Source of the DNA: Collimonas sp. OK412
Lineage (GTDB): Bacteria; Pseudomonadota; Gammaproteobacteria; Burkholderiales; Burkholderiaceae_D
Reading direction: 5' to 3'
NCBI RefSeq assembly: GCF_900112135.1
Contig: NZ_FOLC01000008.1
Location: 124,001-188,000 of the forward strand
Length of the DNA stretch: 64,000 nt
This document shows, in pieces, positions 1 through 7,857 of the stretch. How positions within the stretch are numbered: position 1 is the stretch's first letter; every line of letters starts with the position of its first letter. The notes beneath the pieces were generated by a model. The model saw only the letters and a program-made list of their open reading frames with translations, ran no database searches and was not told the origin of the DNA. A program made the position numbers and the translations under genes.

Positions 1-100
1 TTCAGCCGAGACAGATAGTGACTCCATCCAATTAGTTGTTGTTGTGATGTTGTAAATCTGCAAATCTATCAATCTGACTTTTGTCCGTCGAGATCGTTAA

Positions 101-247
101 GAACCGAACGGGGCCTGGAAAACTGAATTGGTCAACGCCTCGCGAAGAAAGCAGAGCCGCTTGATGGAAACATGGAACGGATTGAATGGAGGCATTGGCC
201 CATTGAAGACTTTGATTGGTCAACCAACTGATGGTGGAATACGATGA
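101..247 (+). pseudogene. 3' remnant of a rhamnosyltransferase-like GT2 gene
   Basis: The frame ending in TGA at 245-247 is open only from about 101; in-frame TAA codons lie at 53-55 and 98-100. From about 137 to the stop, its translation aligns with the last 38 residues of the intact glycosyltransferase at 1464-2411. About 18 of 36 aligned positions are identical, including a shared GLNG..GPL..LI core and a TDG near the end. The stop overlaps the next start as ATGA, exactly as the intact copy overlaps its neighbour at 2408. I infer a decayed copy of the upstream gene of a duplicated two-gene unit. The first ~100 bases show no recognisable coding sequence. Confidence 0.6.
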
Positions 248-1335
248 TGGCGCGTAAGGATGCACTTACATGCGGAATAGTGCTCTGTACTTTTAATGGC
301 TTGTCTTATCTGGACGAGCAGTTGACTAGTCTTTTGGCGCAGGATCGGCAGCCCGACCGGGTTGTGATCTATGACGACGGTTCAAATGACGGCACATGGG
401 AAGTTATCAAAGAATGGGCGCAACGAGCGCCTTTATCTGTTTCAGTCCACCAGCAGTCCGAGCGCGTAGGGTATGTGCGCAATTTTGAAGCGGCCGTACA
501 AGCATTGGATACGGATCTGATTTTCTTGTGCGACCAGGACGATGTCTGGCTGCCGCACAAGATTGCCTTGATGGCGCAGGCATTTGAGGATCCGCCGGAC
601 CTGCTCTTGTTGCATACCAATGCCAAGTTGGTTGATGCCAATGCCGAAGACCTCGGGATTTCCTTATTTGACGCACTCGAATTGTCGGAGTTCGAACATG
701 CCGCTGTATTGACAGGAAACGCACTGCAAGTATTATGTCGACGCAATCTGGTCACCGGAGCCACGGCTGCTTTTCGTCGTCGCTTGCTGGATATTGCCCT
801 GCCGTTCCCGGCAGCTTTGGTACACGATGAATGGCTCGGACTTGTTGCGGCCGCTTATGGCAGGATCACCTTGCTTGATGCGTCGACGATTCTTTATCGG
901 CAGCATGCAAATAATGCGCTAGGCATGCCGTTGGAAAAATCAAAGCCCGGAGGTTTGACCCCGAGGGGGGACTTTCATGCAAAATTTGCAGTGCGGGTCG
1001 CGGAGTTGGTGAGTCTGCTGTCAGAATTGACGCCGGCCGGCGCCGTTGAGCCACCTCCAATACTGCAGGAAATGAAGACGCATATCGAATTTCGAGCAAA
1101 TTTGCCTGTTGAAAACGTGAAACGGGTGGCAAGCGTTTTGTCAGAGTGGAAAAGCGGTCGTTATGGCATTTTTTCCAATGGCTTCCGCAGCGTGTTGCGA
1201 GACATCGCGAATTATTTAGATTCAAAGTACCAAGCCTTTGGCCGCGAGCGGCGATTCTGTCCGATGTCTCATCAGAGGTGGCATAATGCCGGCCGCTTGG
1301 CCCTGAGCCGACCACAACCCTCGATTGATCAATGA
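244..1335 (+). CDS. Glycosyltransferase family 2 (duplicate copy A)
   Basis: A 363-residue GT-A fold glycosyltransferase, expected to be cytoplasmic and to transfer a nucleotide-activated sugar (often rhamnose in this subgroup) onto a lipid-linked polysaccharide intermediate. The N-terminus carries the family signature TFNG...L, the DDGS nucleotide-binding motif at residues 44-47 and DQDD at 97-100, which supplies the metal-binding acidic residues. It is highly similar throughout to the gene at 2408-3391. The last ~32 residues (after RDIANY) have no counterpart there, because the paralogue stops at the equivalent position. The start overlaps the stop of an upstream remnant by ATGA; a second ATG at 247 is possible. 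Sugar specificity cannot be read from sequence. Confidence 0.9.
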   Translation: MMARKDALTCGIVLCTFNGLSYLDEQLTSLLAQDRQPDRVVIYDDGSNDGTWEVIKEWAQRAPLSVSVHQQSERVGYVRNFEAAVQALDTDLIFLCDQDDVWLPHKIALMAQAFEDPPDLLLLHTNAKLVDANAEDLGISLFDALELSEFEHAAVLTGNALQVLCRRNLVTGATAAFRRRLLDIALPFPAALVHDEWLGLVAAAYGRITLLDASTILYRQHANNALGMPLEKSKPGGLTPRGDFHAKFAVRVAELVSLLSELTPAGAVEPPPILQEMKTHIEFRANLPVENVKRVASVLSEWKSGRYGIFSNGFRSVLRDIANYLDSKYQAFGRERRFCPMSHQRWHNAGRLALSRPQPSIDQ

Positions 1336-1463
1336 CGATGGCGCTGTTGTGCCAATGCTTCTCTCGTGCTGCTAAATGCTTGTCAAATGGCGGCCCCGAC
1401 AAGTAATCATCTTTTTTGGAAAACTGGATTGCCTGGAACTGGCTAGTTGATTATTGACCGATT

Positions 1464-2411
1464 ATGGCAAACGTTGTTTCTATCACCGTAGCGTATCAGC
1501 CGGATCCGGATTTGCTGGAGCAGCAGTTGCGCGCGCTTGCATCTCAAGTGAATATGATCGTGGTGGTGGATAACGGCAGCGATAATGTGTCCGACTGGCA
1601 TTCGCGCATTGCGGCCGACACCGGCGCCCGCGTTTTGCGGCTTGCCGGCAACGTCGGCATAGCCGCAGCCCAGAATGCCGGCATCCGCTTTGCGCAGGAG
1701 GCCGGCGCCAGCCATGTGCTGTTGATGGATCACGACAGCATCCCGGAACCAGGCATGGTTGATGCTTTACTGGCTGCCGAATCGCGGTTTTTGTCAAAAG
1801 GTGTCAATGTTGCGGCGCTTGGCCCGGTGCGCATCGATCGCCGTACCGGATCGTTGTCCGGATTTGTCAGGCAGCAGGGCGCAAAAATCGGGTGGGTGAC
1901 CTGTGCCGCTGCCGTGGATGGATTGGTCGAGGCAGATTTCTTGATCGCCTCCGGAAGCTTGATACCTGTTGCCGCATTGGACGTGGTTGGCTTGATGAAT
2001 GAAGGCTATTTCATCGACCACGTGGATACGGAGTGGTGTTTGCGGGCGCGCGACAAGGGACTGGCGATTGTCGGCGTATGCGCCGCAAGGCTCAGCCACC
2101 GCCTTGGCGACAGCGTAGTGCGTGTCTGGGTAGGGTATTGGCGTGAAGTGCCTCTGAATTCGCCAGTGCGTAATTATTATATGTTTCGCAATACCGTGCT
2201 GATGATGCGGTTCGCGCCCATGCCTTGGGTATGGCGGCGAACCCATGTGTTTCGCTTGCTGCAGTATGTCGTCTTTTCCTCTATCGCCGTTGCGCCGCGC
2301 TGGAAGCGGATCGGCTTGATGGCGAAGGGTGTCTGGCACGGATTGAACGGGCGTACCGGTCCCTTGGCCGTATTGATTGATCGAACAACAACCGATGGTG
2401 ATGCAGTATGA
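1464..2411 (+). CDS. Rhamnosyltransferase-like glycosyltransferase family 2
   Basis: A 315-residue GT2 enzyme of the RfbF/WbbL rhamnosyltransferase type. Visible motifs are an N-terminal ITVAYQPD strand, DNGS at residues 36-39, NVGIAAAQNAG (the conserved NxGxAxxxNxG segment) around 63-73 and DHDS at 89-92. A later ..DTEWCLRAR segment corresponds to the ED/ET-WCLR motif of this family. It probably adds a deoxyhexose such as rhamnose to a lipid-linked glycan in the cytoplasm. Its TGA overlaps the ATG of the next gene (ATGA at 2408-2411), implying translational coupling. The 128-bp gap upstream has no obvious promoter. A decayed copy of its 3' end lies at 101-247. Confidence 0.85.
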   Translation: MANVVSITVAYQPDPDLLEQQLRALASQVNMIVVVDNGSDNVSDWHSRIAADTGARVLRLAGNVGIAAAQNAGIRFAQEAGASHVLLMDHDSIPEPGMVDALLAAESRFLSKGVNVAALGPVRIDRRTGSLSGFVRQQGAKIGWVTCAAAVDGLVEADFLIASGSLIPVAALDVVGLMNEGYFIDHVDTEWCLRARDKGLAIVGVCAARLSHRLGDSVVRVWVGYWREVPLNSPVRNYYMFRNTVLMMRFAPMPWVWRRTHVFRLLQYVVFSSIAVAPRWKRIGLMAKGVWHGLNGRTGPLAVLIDRTTTDGDAV

Positions 2412-3391
2412 AGCAGGGCGATGAAGATAAGCTGACATGCGGAGTGGCGTTATGTACCTATAACGGGCGCGCTTATCTGGCTGAGCAGTTGGCTAGTCTT
2501 CTGGCACAGGAACGCCGGCCGGATCAGGTTGTGATCTATGATGACGGCTCGGCAGACGGCAGTTGGGAGTTTGTGCAGGAATGGGCGCAGGAAGCGCCGT
2601 TGCCGGTTACGGTGCACCGGCATCCGGAACGCGTAGGTTATATCAAGAATTTTGAAGCCGCAGTACAGCTGCTTGATACCGACCTGATTTTCCTGTGTGA
2701 TCAGGATGATATCTGGCTGCCGAATAAAATTGCCTTGATGGCAAATGAATTTGAAAAGCATCCGGACCTGTTTTTGTTGCACACCAACGCCAAGCTGGTC
2801 AACGCCGCGGCCCAGGATTTGGGCGTTTCCTTGTTCGAGGCGCTGCGATTGTCGGAAAGTGAGCGCCAGGCCGTGCTGGCGGGAAACGCGCTTGAAATAT
2901 TATGCCGGCGCAACCTGGTTACCGGCGCCACGGCAGCCTTTCGTCGCCGTTTGCTGGATATTGCCTTGCCGTTCCCGGCTTCCCTGGTGCACGATGACTG
3001 GCTGGCCATCGTCGCGGCGACGCATGGGCGTATGAGCTTGCTCGATGCGCCTACGATTCTTTACCGCCAGCATGCGAATAACGCGCTTGGGATGCCGTTG
3101 TCGAAATGGCGGATATGGGCTTTGCTGAGTGCGCCGCCGGGCCAGTTTCATAAACGCTATGCGGCACGGCAAGGAGAGTTGATGCGGCAGCTGACAAAAT
3201 TGTCCGCGATGAATGCCGCCAAAGCGCCTTCATTTTTGCCTGAAATGAAAAAACATGTGGAATTCCGCTCGAATCTCCCCTCGGGTAATTTGAAACGAAT
3301 TGCAAGCATTTTCTCGGAATGGAAGAGCGGCCGTTATCATGTGTTTTCAAATGGCATTCGCAGCGTAGCGCGGGATATTGTTAATCGCTAG
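2408..3391 (+). CDS. Glycosyltransferase family 2 (duplicate copy B)
   Basis: A 327-residue GT2 enzyme, a close paralogue of the protein at 244-1335 over its whole length. It has DDGS at residues 45-48 and DQDD at 98-101, then the same RRNLVTGATAAFRR and ILYRQHANNALGMPL blocks. It ends at TAG immediately after RDIVNR, where copy A reads on. It is coupled by a 4-base overlap to the rhamnosyltransferase-like gene upstream. The likely role is adding a sugar to the repeat unit of an O-antigen or exopolysaccharide. Retention of two nearly identical transferases suggests either two successive additions of the same sugar or recent duplication without functional divergence. Confidence 0.9.
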   Translation: MKQGDEDKLTCGVALCTYNGRAYLAEQLASLLAQERRPDQVVIYDDGSADGSWEFVQEWAQEAPLPVTVHRHPERVGYIKNFEAAVQLLDTDLIFLCDQDDIWLPNKIALMANEFEKHPDLFLLHTNAKLVNAAAQDLGVSLFEALRLSESERQAVLAGNALEILCRRNLVTGATAAFRRRLLDIALPFPASLVHDDWLAIVAATHGRMSLLDAPTILYRQHANNALGMPLSKWRIWALLSAPPGQFHKRYAARQGELMRQLTKLSAMNAAKAPSFLPEMKKHVEFRSNLPSGNLKRIASIFSEWKSGRYHVFSNGIRSVARDIVNR

Positions 3392-3488
3392 GATGTATTT
3401 ATGATAATTACAATGGCAGGAAAGTTATAATTCCAAGACTAAGGGTGATATTCCCTCTTTTCGCTTATATAACTATATTAAATAATTA

Positions 3489-4280
3489 ATGATGACTCCC
3501 AGATTTTCAATTTCGATCGTTAGCCATGGTCATGGAAAATATATCGAGAGATTGATTGGAGATCTGGTGCGTTTGAACCGGCCAGACGTCGAGGTAATCC
3601 TCACATTGAATTTGCCGGAGTCTTTTGCTTTCGATTCCTCTGCGATGCCATTTGATTTGAGGGTCATAAAAAATGACCGGATCAAGGGATTTGCCTCGAA
3701 TCACAACGATGCTTTTTCCATCAGCAAGGGCGAGAATTTTGTTATCTTGAATCCCGATATCAAATTGGGTACAGATCCGTTTGATGTCATGCTGTCGGTA
3801 ATCAAAGAGAATCCCAACTGTATTTGCGCGCCGCTGATTGTAAATAAAAATAACAAAATCGAAGACAGCGCCCGTAATTTTCCCAGTCCGGTTTTATTGG
3901 GGAAAAGGCTGTTGAGCCGAGTCTTTCATTTTTCCTTGCCGATGGAAGTGCTGGCTGTAAAAGGGGACGTCATCATGCCCGATTGGGTGGCCGGCATGTT
4001 CATGGTGATTCCGCGCGAGATTTATAAGCATCTGCATGGCCTGAGCGAGCGGTACCATATGTATTTCGAGGATGTCGATCTGTGTGCGAGGGCGCGCCTG
4101 GCCGGCTACCAGGTGCTGGTGAACCAGCGCGTGAGCGTGATCCATGAGGCGCAACGCGATAGCCACCGCAAATTGCAGTACCTGTCCTGGCATGTCCAAA
4201 GTGCGATGAAGTTCTTTACCTCCAGCGCTTATCTGAAGATCAGCGCGAATCGCTTGCTGGCCAATATGTCCAGGAAATAA
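3489..4280 (+). CDS. Glycosyltransferase family 2 (WbbL/rhamnosyltransferase type)
   Basis: A 263-residue GT2 protein. It has an N-terminal SIVSHGHGKYI nucleotide-binding region, ..KGFASNHNDAF (NxxAxNxG-like) around 66-75, NPD at 88-90 in place of the usual DxD, and a downstream MYFEDVDLCARARLAGYQ block typical of rhamnosyltransferases. Two consecutive ATGs occur at 3489 and 3492. A 97-bp AT-rich spacer separates it from the preceding transferase. Codon use is somewhat AT-richer than the flanking flippase and mutase genes. It is probably the third distinct transferase for the same polysaccharide repeat; donor and acceptor are unknown. Confidence 0.85.
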   Translation: MMTPRFSISIVSHGHGKYIERLIGDLVRLNRPDVEVILTLNLPESFAFDSSAMPFDLRVIKNDRIKGFASNHNDAFSISKGENFVILNPDIKLGTDPFDVMLSVIKENPNCICAPLIVNKNNKIEDSARNFPSPVLLGKRLLSRVFHFSLPMEVLAVKGDVIMPDWVAGMFMVIPREIYKHLHGLSERYHMYFEDVDLCARARLAGYQVLVNQRVSVIHEAQRDSHRKLQYLSWHVQSAMKFFTSSAYLKISANRLLANMSRK

Positions 4281-4458
4281 ATCTGATGCCGGCCATGACG
4301 TGCGGGCGTTTCATACGGGTTCACATTATCTGGCTGGCATGCTTGCGCTTAATGCGAAAACAGCGCGCAAGTGTCGCCGGAACTGTGAAAAATTTCTGAA
4401 TCATGTAGTTTGTGGAGTGCCATAATGGCCCTCGTTTGACATATCGGCGCTCTCTGGA

Positions 4459-5559
4459 ATGACCTCTTTTCTCATCAGTTTCGTTATCTCATTTCTGGCA
4501 ACGATGGTCGTATTGCGGTTGGCGCACCATGGCCATGTCCCGCTAGACCATGATCTCACCGGCGTCCAGAAATTCCATGCCCGGATCGTGCCGCGCATCG
4601 GCGGTTTGCCGCTGTTCATTGCCTCGATATCGGCCGGGGCCATTACGTATTATCGCGATGCGCCCATAGGAATCCTGATATTGCTTTTGATGGCTTCGTC
4701 TGCCGTGGCGTTTCTTGCCGGCCTGGTAGAAGACCTGACAGGCAAGGTGCGGGCGATGCATCGTCTGCTGCTGACCATGGTTTCCGCTGCTGTCGGGATT
4801 TACCTGTTGAACGCGGTTGTCGTGCGCGTCGATGTCTCATGGCTGGACACGCTCATGAAATATCGCTGGGTGACTATTCCGCTGACCATCGTCCTGGTCG
4901 CAGGGATAGCCAATGCGGTCAACCTGATCGACGGCTTTAACGGACTGGCGAGCGTCGTCACCATGTTCATGCTGTTTTCGCTTGGCTACGTTGCGTGGCA
5001 GGTCAATGATGTCTTTGTGATGACTGCCGCACTTGTGATCGGGGGGGCCATCGCCGGTTTCCTGTTATGGAACTATCCTTTCGGCCTCATCTTTCTCGGC
5101 GACGGCGGCGCTTATTTCATCGGTTTCATGTTGGCCGAACTGGCGATATTGCTGGTGGCGCGCAACCCGCAGATATCCGCATGGTATCCGGCTTTGTTAT
5201 TGGTCTATCCTGCATTTGAGACGGTATTTTCCATCTATCGGCGGCTCCTGGTCCGGCGGACCTCGCCTGGCATGCCCGATGGGATACACCTGCACAGCCT
5301 GATTTTCCGTCGCGTCGTGCGTTGGGCGGTCGGCTATCGCGACGCTCGCATGATTACCCGCAGCAACTCACTGACGTCGCCCTATTTATGGGCCCTCTCC
5401 TTGATGGCGGTGGTGCCGGCAACGTTGTTCTGGCGCCATCCCTGGATGTTGCTGAGTTTCTTCCTGATATTCGTACTGTCGTATGTCTGGTTATACCTTC
5501 GCATTGTGCGTTTCAAGGTGCCAGGCTGGATGGCGATCAAGCGGCGCCACAAGAAGTAG
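4459..5559 (+). CDS. WecA/MraY-family polyprenyl-phosphate sugar-1-phosphate transferase
   Basis: A 366-residue polytopic inner-membrane enzyme of glycosyltransferase family 4. Such enzymes transfer a (typically N-acetylhexosamine) 1-phosphate from a UDP-sugar to undecaprenyl phosphate, the committed step of O-antigen or capsule repeat-unit synthesis. About ten hydrophobic segments are apparent. Diagnostic motifs are EDLTGKV at 91-97 (the aspartate-rich loop, with Glu-Asp where WecA has Asp-Asp), NLIDGFNGLAS at 155-165, FLGDGGAYFIG at 212-222 and HLHSLIFRR at 277-285, the carbohydrate-recognition loop. It lies between the transferases and the flippase, which fits an initiating enzyme for this cluster. 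Whether it uses GlcNAc, GalNAc or another sugar is not visible. Confidence 0.88.
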   Translation: MTSFLISFVISFLATMVVLRLAHHGHVPLDHDLTGVQKFHARIVPRIGGLPLFIASISAGAITYYRDAPIGILILLLMASSAVAFLAGLVEDLTGKVRAMHRLLLTMVSAAVGIYLLNAVVVRVDVSWLDTLMKYRWVTIPLTIVLVAGIANAVNLIDGFNGLASVVTMFMLFSLGYVAWQVNDVFVMTAALVIGGAIAGFLLWNYPFGLIFLGDGGAYFIGFMLAELAILLVARNPQISAWYPALLLVYPAFETVFSIYRRLLVRRTSPGMPDGIHLHSLIFRRVVRWAVGYRDARMITRSNSLTSPYLWALSLMAVVPATLFWRHPWMLLSFFLIFVLSYVWLYLRIVRFKVPGWMAIKRRHKK

Positions 5560-5727
5560 AAGGTGAATGCCCTTCATCGCCTGTTCTCGCAAACATCGGG
5601 TTTTGTTTGTTTCGGGATTGACGGTAGAGGATGTATAGGAACCGCCATATTTTCAAAGTGGCGCCGGTAACGGCCACGACGCAGCTGCAGGTTCTGGCTC
5701 TTGAATATGGTTTTTAAAGAGATTGCC

Positions 5728-7200
5728 ATGTTGCGATTTTTCATCTTCAACCTGTTGGGAAATATCATCCCGATGCCGATCGCATTGATCTGCGTCCCCG
5801 TGATCTCTCATCACGCCGGCGTCGACCGCCTGGGAGCCTTGGGCGTCGTATGGGCTTTGGTCGGCTACTTCAGTTTTCTCGATTTCGGCTTGAGCCGCGT
5901 GGTTACGCGTCGCATCGCCCATGCGATTGAGAACGGGCGCCTGTTCGACGAGTTGTCCGAGTTGCGCAGCTTCTTCCTGTGGTGGGCGATCCCGGTGATG
6001 CTGGTGATCGCCCTGATATTGCTGATTGCCGGCTCAACCATCGGCCATATCTGGTCTGAAGGCCAGATCGCCATGGAAATCGACAGCGTATGGAGCTGGA
6101 TTGCCTGGTGCGTGCCGATTACCCTGGCGACCAACTGGTTTCGGGGCATGCTTGAAGGCATGCAGCAATTTGGCCGCTTGAATGTGCTGCGGGTTGTCTT
6201 CGGCAGCTGGAACTATGCGGCGCCGGCAATCATCGTGCTCTGGTATCCCAATCTGCAAGCAATGGTCATCAGCATTGTGCTGGGACGGATATTAGCGTTG
6301 GCCGCGCATATACTCGCCTGTGTTGTTGTCGAACGCCAGATTGTCTTTGGCCCCACCCCTCGGAAAACCGGTTCGCTCAGGCTTTTTTTCCGTGAGGGAG
6401 GGTGGATGACCGTGTCGAACGTTATCAGCCCCTTGATGGTGTACTTCGACCGATTCCTGCTGGCCTCCATGGTGCCGGCGCGGGCGATTGCCTGGTACGT
6501 GGTTTCGCTTGAGCTGATGATGCGCACCAGCGTGATACCCGGAGCGCTCGCAAGCGTGCTGTTCCCGAAATTCTCGAAAGTGCATGGCGCCTCGGAAAGC
6601 GGCGCCGAGGCATATTTATACGAGCGCGGCATTCGTATCATCGCTTCCATCATGCTGCCCGTATGCGCCATCGCAGTGATCCTGTCGTATGAAGGCATGA
6701 AATTGTGGATGGGCGAATCATTTGCATTAAACAGCTATCGGATAATAGAGATTATTGCCGTTGGGATATTCGTCAATTCGGTGGCGCATTTCCCGTTTGC
6801 CTGGGTGCAGGGAACAGGACGTTCACATTTGACTGCACGCCTTCATCTGGCAGAACTGCCGCTGTATATGGCTGGCCTGTATTTTGCCGCCATCAATTGG
6901 GGAATCCTCGGCGCTGCATGGATGTGGACGATACGCGTATCGCTGGATTGCATTGCTCTTTTGTGGATGGGACCATCGGCAGCGCGGCGCAAGATTTTTC
7001 CTTTTGTCTGTTTGGGAACGGGATTCCTGCTGTTTATTGGTTTCCTGGATGGAACGAACCTGTCGATAACGCAGCACGCGGTGCTGGGAACAACATGGAT
7101 AATGCTCGCCTTCGGTATTTCGTGGTTTGTATTTCTTCCCAAAAGCGATCGTAAGGTATTGGTTAAATTAAGCTGGTCAATTACAAAAATTTTCGGTTAA
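5728..7200 (+). CDS. Polysaccharide flippase-like membrane protein (Wzx/MOP superfamily)
   Basis: A 490-residue polytopic membrane protein with roughly 12-14 hydrophobic segments, resembling Wzx/RfbX-type lipid-linked oligosaccharide flippases of the MOP superfamily. Its first helix begins right at the N-terminus (MLRFFIFNLLGNI). An upstream TTG at 5701 and ATG at 5707 are in frame. The ATG at 5728 is preferred because AAAGAG lies six bases before it. It is expected to move undecaprenyl-PP-linked repeat units built by the transferases upstream to the periplasmic face. No Wzy polymerase is visible in this cluster. The protein is defined by topology and context rather than by a catalytic motif. 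Confidence 0.78.
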   Translation: MLRFFIFNLLGNIIPMPIALICVPVISHHAGVDRLGALGVVWALVGYFSFLDFGLSRVVTRRIAHAIENGRLFDELSELRSFFLWWAIPVMLVIALILLIAGSTIGHIWSEGQIAMEIDSVWSWIAWCVPITLATNWFRGMLEGMQQFGRLNVLRVVFGSWNYAAPAIIVLWYPNLQAMVISIVLGRILALAAHILACVVVERQIVFGPTPRKTGSLRLFFREGGWMTVSNVISPLMVYFDRFLLASMVPARAIAWYVVSLELMMRTSVIPGALASVLFPKFSKVHGASESGAEAYLYERGIRIIASIMLPVCAIAVILSYEGMKLWMGESFALNSYRIIEIIAVGIFVNSVAHFPFAWVQGTGRSHLTARLHLAELPLYMAGLYFAAINWGILGAAWMWTIRVSLDCIALLWMGPSAARRKIFPFVCLGTGFLLFIGFLDGTNLSITQHAVLGTTWIMLAFGISWFVFLPKSDRKVLVKLSWSITKIFG

Positions 7201-7234
7201 TCGCAAACTTTATATACGTTGATCGATCTCATCT

Positions 7235-7264
7235 GATTGCAATGTAAAGTGCGGCATTGCAATC
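7235..7264. promoter_or_regulatory. Perfect 10-bp inverted repeat upstream of the H-NS-like gene
   Basis: GATTGCAATG (7235-7244) and CATTGCAATC (7255-7264) are perfect reverse complements separated by 10 bases. There is no T-tract after it, so an intrinsic terminator is unlikely. The spacing, about two helical turns centre to centre, suits a dimeric regulator. A TACAAT -10-like hexamer follows at 7298-7303. The bound factor is unknown. Confidence 0.45.
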
Positions 7265-7335
7265 GGTTTCGGACTGTATATCTTTCCACGTATGTCGTAC
7301 AATTTTCAGAAATGTAAATTAATAAAGGAATTTTC

Positions 7336-7656
7336 ATGAATTTATCCAGTATGTCGGTAGCCGAGCTGCGTGCGTTGCAGGAACAGATAACGCAGGAAAT
7401 TAAGGCTAAGGCCCAGGCAGAATTGGTAAAGGCACGCGAAGAAATCCTGGCAATTGCTCAAAATGCAGGTATTTCCTTGAAAGATTTATTGGATTCACAA
7501 TCGAATGCAAAAAATCGCGCCCCGAAAACAAAAGTGGCGGTACGCTATCGCCATCCGGCAAACAGTTCGCTGCAATGGACCGGCCGGGGCCGTCAGCCAA
7601 AATGGGTCCAGGAATGGGTAGCCGCCGGAAAAACCCTGGATGACCTGCGGGTATAA
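7336..7656 (+). CDS. H-NS family nucleoid-associated protein
   Basis: A 106-residue H-NS-like DNA-binding protein. Residues 1-50 are a charged helical oligomerisation region (MSVAELRALQEQITQEI...), followed by a short linker. The C-terminal domain at ~68-106 contains the family core YRHP...WTGRGRQPKWV, whose GRGR/QPKW loop inserts in the minor groove of AT-rich DNA. The start is supported by AAAGGA a few bases upstream. Such proteins silence AT-rich, horizontally acquired DNA, and this one sits beside glycan clusters of lower GC content. A perfect inverted repeat lies ~70 bp upstream, and two hairpins follow the stop codon. It appears monocistronic. Confidence 0.9.
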   Translation: MNLSSMSVAELRALQEQITQEIKAKAQAELVKAREEILAIAQNAGISLKDLLDSQSNAKNRAPKTKVAVRYRHPANSSLQWTGRGRQPKWVQEWVAAGKTLDDLRV

Positions 7657-7693
7657 ACCTCTAAAGCTGTCATAAAACGCCATAGAAAAATAT

Positions 7694-7716
7694 TCCGGGA
7701 GTTATTCATTCCCGGA
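7694..7716 (+). terminator. Candidate terminator hairpin after the H-NS-like gene
   Basis: TCCGGGA (7694-7700) pairs with TCCCGGA (7710-7716) across a 9-base loop, followed by AGGTTTTCG with only four T residues. It lies 38 bases after the H-NS-like stop codon. It is a weak but plausible intrinsic terminator. Confidence 0.45.
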
Positions 7717-7743
7717 TAGGTTTTCGTTCGTCAAGCGTGAGGG

Positions 7744-7769
7744 ATTGCCGGTATATGATTACCGGCAAT
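7744..7769. other. Perfect 10-bp stem hairpin upstream of the mutase gene
   Basis: ATTGCCGGTA (7744-7753) and TACCGGCAAT (7760-7769) form a perfect 10-bp stem with a 6-base loop. No U-tract follows. It could act as a second half of the termination region, as an mRNA structure in the leader of the next gene, or as a protein-binding palindrome. Confidence 0.45.
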
Positions 7770-7857
7770 TGAGGCGATGGTTACCGATGATCAAATTTGA
7801 TTAGCCAGGAAATCCGCTTAGATATTCATGCTGGCATTCACATCTTACTTAGAAACC

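Noticed and set aside
4436-4464. TTGACA upstream of the WecA-like gene as a -35 box
   Set aside because: A -10 at 17 bp would fall on the start codon itself, leaving no leader, and no -10-like hexamer is present there.
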